From: CG-Epi1 sp964634895
GTDB taxonomy: Archaea; Thermoplasmatota; Poseidoniia; MGIII; CG-Epi1
Direction of reading: 5' to 3'
NCBI GenBank assembly: GCA_964634895.1
Contig: CAZWJS010000005.1
Span: 1-48,606, forward strand
Length of the DNA stretch: 48,606 bases
In this document: piece after piece, positions 42,901 through 48,606 of the stretch
How the letters are laid out: every line of letters begins with the position of its first letter
Numbering within the stretch: the first letter of the stretch is position 1
Made by a program: the position numbers and the translations under genes
Notes under the pieces: model-generated
Told to the model about the DNA's origin: nothing
What the model saw: the letters and a program-made list of their open reading frames with translations, nothing else
Database searches by the model: none

Positions 42901-43917
42901 AATACCATTTAAACAAGCTGCTGAATTAGCACCATCTGCAATCATTGAGTGTGTCGTTCCTGAAATATCAACTTCAACAGTTATGGCTCCAGAACCTGTA
43001 ACATCAAAGACACAATAAACAACTGAGAAAGTAATATTATCTGCCTCACCTGCGCTAGTTGCTGATATTTGATCATTAATTAGCCAAGGCTTATCAGTAT
43101 CAACTTCAAAAGTAGAAGACCTATTCTGTAATGCAAAGTCATGACTATCAGATGCATTCACTATGACTGTTAAATTACCACCAAAAGAAGTACTGAAAGT
43201 TTCTGTAAAAATTGCTCCATCTGTAGCATCCGAATCGCTTGTGAATAATCCAAATGGTGCCGCACAACTTGATAGATTTGAAGTTTCACAGACTTTAGCT
43301 GTTACTGTTCCAGGATGATTATCTGCGTCTGTGTATGTTACGCTAACTGAAAAAGTATCAGTAGGCATCCCTGGATTTGGAGAAACTAAGACGTCAGGTG
43401 CTAAAGAAGGTATTGTATTGACCCTTACACCTGAATCATTTGCTTCAGCAATCCATAGGAATGCAGTATAATCGTCATCGTCTACACCATCGGTTTTAAA
43501 CTTTGCTTTAAAACCATACAAAATTGTTTCTGAACCAAGATTAGAAACTAAATCTTCACCATTCATATTATTTTCACCTGAAGGTGTGGCATAATTGCCG
43601 TCATGTGGATTGTCCATACTCCAGCCACAGTCCTCACAATTTTCTGAATTTTGGTCAGCCATAGTAATTTCATATCCATTATCAAAAACTGCAACTAAGT
43701 CTATCACATCTGTACTAGTACCTAATGACACATTCACTCTAAATGTCATTTCATCACCAGGATCAATCCTATCTGTATCATTTGGAATATGAGGCCATAT
43801 ACTTACTCCATTTGTACTAGGGGCAGCTAGGCTTCCAGCTTCAGCACTATTCAAAGTAAACAAGGCCAATAAACAGAGGCCAAGAGCAGACACAAATGTA
43901 AGACGATTGCTTTTCAT
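39943..43917 (-). CDS. Giant membrane-anchored surface protein with Ig-like/PKD ectodomain and cytoplasmic coiled coil
   Basis: A 1324-residue type I membrane protein. Signal peptide (about 1-27); a long Ser/Thr/Asn/Asp-rich ectodomain of Ig-like repeats, of which four in the middle show the NEW3/CARDB pattern; a PKD-like domain (VVDFGDGESV) before the membrane; one TM helix (about 1061-1084); then a cytoplasmic tail of about 240 residues, mostly charged coiled coil, ending in an acidic aromatic segment EDEDGSFYYIDPDTGEE. The gene looks richer in G+C than its neighbours. A 48-base leader with GGTG precedes the ATG. It could couple the cell surface to internal structure; no family name is recognised. 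Confidence 0.75.
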   Translation of the reverse strand: MKSNRLTFVSALGLCLLALFTLNSAEAGSLAAPSTNGVSIWPHIPNDTDRIDPGDEMTFRVNVSLGTSTDVIDLVAVFDNGYEITMADQNSENCEDCGWSMDNPHDGNYATPSGENNMNGEDLVSNLGSETILYGFKAKFKTDGVDDDDYTAFLWIAEANDSGVRVNTIPSLAPDVLVSPNPGMPTDTFSVSVTYTDADNHPGTVTAKVCETSNLSSCAAPFGLFTSDSDATDGAIFTETFSTSFGGNLTVIVNASDSHDFALQNRSSTFEVDTDKPWLINDQISATSAGEADNITFSVVYCVFDVTGSGAITVEVDISGTTHSMIADGANSAACLNGINYTVTKIVAWALDEQTVTFSASNSNDSATNVVHSSTITINDAPTLAAGTAEREGDNFIINVTAGDVNIDGDTADNITVNATIEYGSTYAMSLDVTTGNYTVTVAQADIIDERGGSRIITFETTDLHQVITNEDFGDAVTITVDTTSDFTLTPSSNAVQLAPGVHTIAFTLVNNGNSADRFTISTSSVNDWITSAPSTPILVGHSSNDNDEIFTITVTVPEVANGTIDSWTVTAVAENDNSVTKEEAGTTEVASFSSHSVSIVNGVSNADPGATVSYTFTVTNTGNAAESFAYTTNGNPGSGNTAVLGMGESETIAVSHTVPSGASAGAQFTLTFTSGAESTSATTTANQIFDLDISLKSSSENVGAVKPGDTIILTFTVENEGNGADTASASFFGDWISGNADADQAIASGGSADFAVTAIVPTNAASGSSSAVNAAVTGTGDSSGDTSYTISVAAGARDVSIAGTDSYTLNKGTSGSGTVTVTNTGVAATFAVVSMSSSLGFEVSEITLAGGASGDMTFTINADATGSAEFRIEDTIDNSFDTFTLTITAREFSTDMSVWGLGECVNTGVVCNYDQSGGWTGSAYSYAGTWATTMVYTDANGQSGTHSFDTTIVNTKPTLAAPSLSGGATEGQPHVFTFTIPTDSDGSISHFVVDFGDGESVTFQGSDLKGATVTARHTYAADAVGEVKVRATAYDNSGDSTVQEVSMTVNDRTVSLEGSSYVYNLVALFGFFILGILLAGTAFKMQKGEIAGDEEMNERDRQRLESVERRMEGLSEREELLEVSAYDASRAATKLEEHISAFNEILVRAQEIAAKEKLEELEAAEQAQKTSDEQTQMDLEDPDIEMVAERFHEALGRLVSAREELSKIEEQLAHILKMERDEQLEKLTEMTESYESTKRKIDALHSSKEARDAAAVENNITNLLSAAASGGSLGAADFGDFGDLDSDDDEYEVEIYEDEDGSFYYIDPDTGEEVPCDEDGNAL

Positions 43918-43995
43918 TTTCTACACCAATTTGAGCACTTCGATAGCCGTAAGACTCCGAAGTCAGTGCTGCACTACAATGATGCTTTATATAAA
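43918..43995 (-). promoter_or_regulatory. Palindromic TATA box and structured 5' leader of the giant surface protein
   Basis: TTTATATAAA (43986-43995) is a perfect palindrome. Transcription about 25 bases downstream would begin near 43965 and give a leader of about 48 bases. The leader can form a small GACT/AGTC hairpin near its start, and ends in GGTG six bases before the ATG, a clear Shine-Dalgarno. This differs from the leaderless arrangement of most genes here. Confidence 0.5.
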
Positions 43996-44058
43996 TTTAT
44001 ATGTTGAAAATTTAGGAGCAACAGAAATAAATATAACTTCGAATGCCGCCAATTACCA

Positions 44059-45495
44059 ATGAATAATGAACCAACCTTTGATTTGGAAATTCCTGGACCA
44101 GTAATATGTATATCATGCTCAGAAGATGGGAATAAAATTGCCATTGGTGATCGGAATGGCAATCTGACAATGGTTAATCAATCTGGAGAAAAGATTTGGG
44201 AAAAAAAGATTGATGAGGGCATACATGGCCTATCTGTCTTGAAAAATGGCAATAATGTAGTATGTGGCGGAAAGGATTGCAAACTTAAGATGCTAAATTC
44301 TCTGGGCAGTGTTGAATGGGAACAAACAATTGGTAAATCTATTTGGTCTCTTTACGCAGACCCAAAATCTCAATTTATTATTATAGGTACCGGAGACTCA
44401 ATTGCAATGTTTACAGATAATGGATTACAACTTTGGGAATATAATACTGATAGGGCCATGGTTGGTGTTGCAGCTTCACAAAATGGCAATTTGATTGTTG
44501 GATGTGGTGATGAATATCTGTATTGTTTAGATAATGAAGGGAATCTAATATGGAAAAAACAGAGAAGTGATTCTTTATGGGATGTAGCTACTGAAAAACA
44601 TGGTAAAACAATTTTTGTAGGTGGATGGGATTGTAAAATCCAAGCCTTGGATTCACAAGGAAATAATTTATGGGATTTTGAAACTGGAGGTTACGTGAGA
44701 ACTGTCATACCTCTTCCTGACGGCGGAATTTTAGCAGGTTCACATGATAAAAATGCGTACCGCCTTTCAGAAAATGGTGAATTATTAGAAAAATTTGGAA
44801 CTAATGGTGAAATTACATGTATTAGTACATGTCAACAAATGAATTTTTCTGTCGCAGGTGCTGGGAATCGGATACAAGGTTTTAGCATGAATACAAATAC
44901 AGAACCGATAAAAATTGGAACTGAAAGTCATGATCCTATTATTAAACAAGAAAGCATTGAAGAGAAAACCGAACCAATGTTTGGTTTTGGAATGTTTGAT
45001 GAACCAATGCCTGACACAAGTGGATTTTTGTCTGAGAATGAGGAAACAAGAGGTGTGACATCAACAACACCAGTTAGCACTCAGAACACAACAAATAGCA
45101 ATGATTATGAAAACTATTACAACAATCCTTCTACCTTTACTGAAGGAGGGGAATTCAAAGAATTTGCCTCTGAAATGGTAAAAGGCGATGTCAAAAATTA
45201 CCTAAGATTAGGCAATGCAGCATGGATTGAAAAAAGACTTGAAAGAGCTGCTGAACACTACAAAAGAGCTACTGAAATTGATTCGAATGAACCAAGAGCT
45301 TGGCATAATTTAGCTATTTGCAATTATCACGTTGCACTAAAAAGGAATCCTGAGGATATAGAAGGCGCCGTTCAAACTGCAATGGGACCTTTAGAAATGG
45401 CAAAAGAAAAGGGCGGGTTAGAATATAGTAAAACTGTAGAAAATACGCTAGCTTATTTTGCAATGCAATTAGGGATCCTCCAAGAAGAAAATTAA
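44059..45495 (+). CDS. Cytoplasmic beta-propeller / TPR protein
   Basis: A 478-residue protein without signal peptide. Residues about 1-295 hold seven repeats of about 40 residues ending in x-x-G-x-x-x-W-x-x-x, as in PQQ/WD40-like propellers. A Thr/Ser/Asn-rich linker (about 300-370) follows, then a short TPR region (about 375-470, YLRLGNAAWIEKRLERAAEHY). It should be a protein-interaction platform. The ATG is about 26 bases after an AAATATAA box, so leaderless. It is divergent from the giant surface protein, whose cytoplasmic coiled coil would be a natural but unproven partner. Confidence 0.7.
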   Translation: MNNEPTFDLEIPGPVICISCSEDGNKIAIGDRNGNLTMVNQSGEKIWEKKIDEGIHGLSVLKNGNNVVCGGKDCKLKMLNSLGSVEWEQTIGKSIWSLYADPKSQFIIIGTGDSIAMFTDNGLQLWEYNTDRAMVGVAASQNGNLIVGCGDEYLYCLDNEGNLIWKKQRSDSLWDVATEKHGKTIFVGGWDCKIQALDSQGNNLWDFETGGYVRTVIPLPDGGILAGSHDKNAYRLSENGELLEKFGTNGEITCISTCQQMNFSVAGAGNRIQGFSMNTNTEPIKIGTESHDPIIKQESIEEKTEPMFGFGMFDEPMPDTSGFLSENEETRGVTSTTPVSTQNTTNSNDYENYYNNPSTFTEGGEFKEFASEMVKGDVKNYLRLGNAAWIEKRLERAAEHYKRATEIDSNEPRAWHNLAICNYHVALKRNPEDIEGAVQTAMGPLEMAKEKGGLEYSKTVENTLAYFAMQLGILQEEN

Positions 45496-46640
45496 AGTTC
45501 GACGATATTTGCTGTATAATACTCATAAACAACTGATAGAATCCAATCATTGCCATTATCTGTATCGGCAGGAGTATTAAATCCACCATCAGTCGCTGAA
45601 GGGGCGCTATTACAAGTTATCGCAGTTTCCCAAGAGCCTTCTCCTTTAGCGCTAGTATAACCCTCCACGAAAAGATAATCGTTAACTTCTGCAACAGAAC
45701 CAAAAGAAATGATAAAATTGGCAGGTGATGTTGATAAGCCTAGGAAAGATAAAGACAAATCGCCTGTGGTTCCCATTTGTGAAGAATTTATACCATAAGT
45801 TAATTGAGTAACTTGAAGCGTGAAATTATCGGGATAATCTAAAGGATCAAGAAGCATCAAAGGGAAATTATCAGAAGTTTCATCTTCTTCCCATTGGAGA
45901 TTATAGTTAACATTTGTCAAATTATAAGGATAGACATGGGTTTCAGTAGATGTTGTTGATTCAGAAGTATAGCCTGCAAGCAATGGTATTGTTGCTTGGT
46001 TGAGTCTGAATTCAACACTATATGTTCTTATTGAAACCAAAACCCATGTTTGAGCAACACTTGACAACTCTCCATCATCACTAACTGTTAGCACTACTGT
46101 AAAATTACCAATCTTCTCATAGAGATGATTTGGACGAATTCCAGTGCCTGTTGTTCCATCACCAAAATCCCATTCAAATGTCAAAACATCCCCGTCAGGA
46201 TCACTAGATGAACCACCATCAAAAAATGCTATGCTATTTACTTTTATACTTTGGCCAAAACCACCATAGGTTGATTCAACACTAGCTATTGGAGCTTCAT
46301 TACGATGGAGTATCTCCATTTGTTCTTCAGCAATTCCAATATTACCTCCATCATCTATTACTGTAAGAATTACACTATACAAACCTTCATCCATATAAAC
46401 ATGATTAACGGTTTCACCAGAACCGCCCAAACCGTCTCCAAAATCCCAAAGATATGTCGCACCAAGAGGCTTATTGCCAGTTGCCTGAAAAGTAGCTATA
46501 TCTCCCTCTACAACAGAAATATTTGGTAATTCAATTGCAACTCCTGAAATAGACTCGGGCGTTGTGTCTAAACAACCTGGCATGAGCATGAAAATAACTA
46601 CCAAAAGAGCCTTGCGCACGATACGGTAAATACTGGACAT
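45492..46640 (-). CDS. PKD-domain lipoprotein
   Basis: A 382-residue exported protein. Signal peptide with lipobox-like LMPGC, anchored at Cys23. Two PKD domains follow, marked by YLWDFGDG (63-70) and FEWDFGDG (155-162); the C-terminal half (about 205-382) is a beta-rich domain that I do not recognise, with a Thr-rich patch. PKD domains mediate surface contacts or present glycan-binding modules. The ATG at 46640 is 32 bases from a TAATAAAG box that may also serve psmA. The 3' end overlaps the propeller gene by four bases. Confidence 0.75.
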   Translation of the reverse strand: MSSIYRIVRKALLVVIFMLMPGCLDTTPESISGVAIELPNISVVEGDIATFQATGNKPLGATYLWDFGDGLGGSGETVNHVYMDEGLYSVILTVIDDGGNIGIAEEQMEILHRNEAPIASVESTYGGFGQSIKVNSIAFFDGGSSSDPDGDVLTFEWDFGDGTTGTGIRPNHLYEKIGNFTVVLTVSDDGELSSVAQTWVLVSIRTYSVEFRLNQATIPLLAGYTSESTTSTETHVYPYNLTNVNYNLQWEEDETSDNFPLMLLDPLDYPDNFTLQVTQLTYGINSSQMGTTGDLSLSFLGLSTSPANFIISFGSVAEVNDYLFVEGYTSAKGEGSWETAITCNSAPSATDGGFNTPADTDNGNDWILSVVYEYYTANIVEL

Positions 46641-46707
46641 TTAATAATTAATCCGGCTACCGATACTCTTTATTACCGTCCGAGACCGTGGCATTTAGGG
46701 ATTTTTT

Positions 46708-47421
46708 ATGCAAGCAGGACATATGGCCTATGACCGGGCTATCACAGTATTTTCGCCTGACGGGAGACTGTTTCAGGTAGAGTATGCAAGAGAAGCTGTA
46801 AAAAGGGGTACGACCACCGTCGGAATCAAATTCAAAGATGGTGTAGTCTTAATAGTAGACAAAAGATTAAGTTCAAAATTGATTGAACCGAATAGCATCG
46901 AAAAAATTTTCAAAATAGATTCACACGTAGGCTGTGCCACTTCCGGTCTAGTTGCAGATGCTAGAGCATTGGTAGATCGAGCCCGAACTGAATGTCAGGT
47001 CAATTCTTTCAATTATAGTGAAAAATTAGCTGTAGGCTCTCTCGTAAAAAAATTATGTGACTTTAAGCAAAGTTATACGCAATATGGTGGAGTAAGGCCT
47101 TTTGGAACTGCAATGCTCATTGCTGGAATTGACAATGATGGACCTCATCTGTACGAGACAGATCCCTCTGGTGCAATGATGGCTTACAAAGCTGGCGGAA
47201 TTGGTGCTGGAAGAAATGAAGTAATGGAAGTGTTTGAAAAAGACTACAAAGAAAATATGAGCCAAAAAGTAGCAATAGATTTAGGTCTTAAAGCCCTTTC
47301 AGCTGCAAACGAAAATAAATTGAAATCTGAGGTTATTGAAATAGCAATTATAAACAGCAAAGATGATTTTCATACATTAGATGAAAAGAATGTAAGTGAG
47401 GCTGTAAAGAAAATTAAGTAA
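46708..47421 (+). CDS. psmA: Proteasome alpha subunit
   Basis: Outer-ring subunit of the archaeal 20S proteasome. The 237-residue protein starts with the family signature AYDRAITVFSPDGRLFQVEYA (7-27; shown in part), which forms the gate and the H0 helix, and lacks the catalytic N-terminal Thr, as expected for alpha. It heads the conserved archaeal proteasome-exosome superoperon: sdo1 overlaps its stop by one base (TAATG) and rrp4 follows. A CTTTATTACC element about 35 bases before the ATG is the likely promoter. Confidence 0.95.
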   Translation: MQAGHMAYDRAITVFSPDGRLFQVEYAREAVKRGTTTVGIKFKDGVVLIVDKRLSSKLIEPNSIEKIFKIDSHVGCATSGLVADARALVDRARTECQVNSFNYSEKLAVGSLVKKLCDFKQSYTQYGGVRPFGTAMLIAGIDNDGPHLYETDPSGAMMAYKAGGIGAGRNEVMEVFEKDYKENMSQKVAIDLGLKALSAANENKLKSEVIEIAIINSKDDFHTLDEKNVSEAVKKIK

Positions 47422-48113
47422 TGGTATCTCTTGAAGATTCGGTAACGGCCAGATTTGAAACTGGAGGAAATCGTTTTGAGATATTGATTGATCCTAAAGC
47501 TGCACAACGGTACAAAGAAGGTAATGAAATTGATTGGGAAGAAGCTATTGCAGCTGATGGGATATGGAGTGACAGTGCAAAAGGCGAAAGAGCGCCAGAA
47601 ATACTAGTAAACAACACTTTTAATTCTTTAGATTTAATAAATATTTACAAAAAAATTCTAGATGAGGGAAGTATACAATTAACTTCACAGCAAAAAAAGG
47701 AAATGATAGAACAAAAAAGGAAACAAATTGTCACACACATTGCTGCAAACGCAATGAATCCTCAAACTGGAGGACCTCATCCGCCCCAAAGGATTGAAAA
47801 TGCAATTGAAGAGGTTCGATATTCGGTAGATCCCATGGAACCTATAGAAAAACAGATCGAAAGAATTATTTCAAAAATAAAAGTTCTAATACCTATTTCA
47901 TTCGACAAAATACGTGTTGCTGTGAAAATACGAGCAATACATGTTGGTAAATGCTATGGGAAACTAAGTAGTATAGGAACTATCGAAAGTGAAGAATATC
48001 AAAAAGATGGTAGCTGGATTGGAATCCTAGAGATGGCTGCAGCATCGCAAATTAAATTAGAGGATTTATTAGGATCTATTACTAAAGGAACGGCTGAAAT
48101 TAAACCACTTTGA
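47421..48113 (+). CDS. sdo1: Ribosome maturation protein SBDS/Sdo1
   Basis: Orthologue of the Shwachman-Bodian-Diamond protein, which with an EF-2-like GTPase releases the anti-association factor from the large ribosomal subunit. The 230-residue length is normal. The N-terminal FYSH domain contains RFEILIDPKAAQRYKEG; the middle helical domain contains GGPHPPQRIENAIEE; the C-terminal ferredoxin-like domain starts near IPISFDKIRVAVKI. The gene sits between psmA and rrp4, the usual archaeal order. Confidence 0.95.
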   Translation: MVSLEDSVTARFETGGNRFEILIDPKAAQRYKEGNEIDWEEAIAADGIWSDSAKGERAPEILVNNTFNSLDLINIYKKILDEGSIQLTSQQKKEMIEQKRKQIVTHIAANAMNPQTGGPHPPQRIENAIEEVRYSVDPMEPIEKQIERIISKIKVLIPISFDKIRVAVKIRAIHVGKCYGKLSSIGTIESEEYQKDGSWIGILEMAAASQIKLEDLLGSITKGTAEIKPL

Positions 48114-48182
48114 ACAAAACAAATCTTCAAATAGGGGGAAGTTTGGAACGCAATGTAGAAGAAGGAAAAGAGATGATTCATA

Positions 48183-48606
48183 ATGAGCGAAGAATCGAAT
48201 AATAACTCAAAGAGCGAAAGCTCTAGAAAATTAGTGTTACCGGGAGATTTACTAGAAACAAAAAGTAAACCTGGAAAAGGTATCTTTAGAAATAAAGGAC
48301 TGATTTATTCATCAGTAATAGGTTTTTCTAATGACCGTTCAGGATATATGAACGTAAATTCAATCAAAGGAAGGTATAATCCTAAAGTTGGCGACAAAGT
48401 AGTTGCTATTTGTAACGAGACTGGGCCATCTGTATGGAGGATGAACATTGGCGCCTCTTTTAATTCGACACTACATCATAGTGAATCTGGCTGGAAAGTT
48501 CCATTTGGTGATACTGCAAGATTTTTAGATGTTGGCGATGCAATTTGGGGAGAAATATTCATGGTAGATGCTGCAGGGTCGCATCAAATTAGTTTAAAGA
48601 AAGATG
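48183..48606 (+). CDS. rrp4: Exosome RNA-binding subunit Rrp4, N-terminal part
   Basis: The first 141 codons of a gene that runs off the right edge. Rrp4 caps the archaeal exosome and feeds RNA to the Rrp41/Rrp42 ring. Visible are the N-terminal domain (VLPGDLLE, GRYNPKVGDKVVA), then the S1 domain signature RMNIGASFNSTLHHSESGWK and VPFGDTARFLDVGDAIWGEI; the KH domain is outside the window. A 69-base gap separates it from sdo1 and holds no gene I can support. The ATG follows a GAAGGAAAAGAG purine stretch, a possible weak ribosome-binding site. Confidence 0.9.
   Translation, partial: MSEESNNNSKSESSRKLVLPGDLLETKSKPGKGIFRNKGLIYSSVIGFSNDRSGYMNVNSIKGRYNPKVGDKVVAICNETGPSVWRMNIGASFNSTLHHSESGWKVPFGDTARFLDVGDAIWGEIFMVDAAGSHQISLKKD

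Noticed and set aside
48114..48182. Small gene between sdo1 and rrp4
   Set aside because: Only very short frames with in-frame stops are present; the stretch is better seen as a leader of rrp4.

Overview
This window is a gene-dense chromosomal segment of an AT-rich archaeon (by eye about one third G+C). The archaeal markers are a proteasome alpha / SBDS / Rrp4 cluster, prefoldin alpha next to FtsY, archaeal-type GluRS, GatE, DP1 of DNA polymerase D beside Orc1/Cdc6, Nop5, MptE and an archaeal H/ACA guide RNA. Many lipoproteins, PKD and Ig-like surface proteins, zinc-ribbon membrane proteins, UppP and a histidine ammonia-lyase suggest a marine Thermoplasmatota lineage (Marine Group II/III, Poseidoniales-like). 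That placement is inference. I see no insertion sequence, prophage or CRISPR array.

Layout. 1-943: ftsY (partial) and pfdA on the minus strand, with a plus-strand three-hairpin H/ACA RNA sharing the pfdA promoter region. 950-7350: NTF2-like and DHH proteins, a glycosyltransferase, a cation efflux pump, gltX, a lipoprotein, uppP. 7399-11802: a zinc-ribbon membrane protein, DUF2085, a small zinc-ribbon protein, a polysaccharide flippase and a PfkB kinase. 11781-11937: two tandem tRNA genes. 12020-14716: glycosyltransferase, ATP-grasp and VOC proteins. 14759-17656: DP1 and orc1 back to back around a possible origin. 17648-26587: an unknown protein, TrkH/TrkA, DUF368, a short Nop5, a 1000-residue surface protein, a small membrane protein and a lipoprotein. 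26651-32085: a plus-strand run of a SecB-like protein (tentative), a second zinc-ribbon membrane protein, gatE, a GlmU-like enzyme and a glycosyltransferase. 32078-34931: two TPR proteins. 35009-39897: hutH, aminotransferase, Toprim, ABC ATPase, mptE. 39943-46640: a 1324-residue membrane-anchored surface protein, a propeller-TPR protein and a PKD lipoprotein. 46708-48606: psmA, sdo1 and partial rrp4.

Expression pattern. Most isolated genes have an A/T-rich TATA-like box 23-29 bases upstream of the start codon, which predicts leaderless mRNAs and settles several starts. In at least two very short divergent gaps a single near-palindromic box sits midway between two start codons and appears to serve both genes. 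A few genes (DP1, mptE, the 1324-residue protein) instead carry a GGTG-type Shine-Dalgarno.

How genes may work together. UppP, DUF368, a flippase, three GT4 glycosyltransferases and a sugar-nucleotide enzyme are consistent with a polyprenyl-phosphate-based surface glycan pathway that could decorate the large Ig-like surface proteins. Points most worth a second look: the triple H/ACA RNA, the shared bidirectional promoters, an ammonia-lyase with Ala-Cys-Gly in place of the Ala-Ser-Gly cofactor triad, a reduced Nop5, and a paralogous pair of zinc-ribbon / carboxypeptidase-regulatory-like / membrane proteins.
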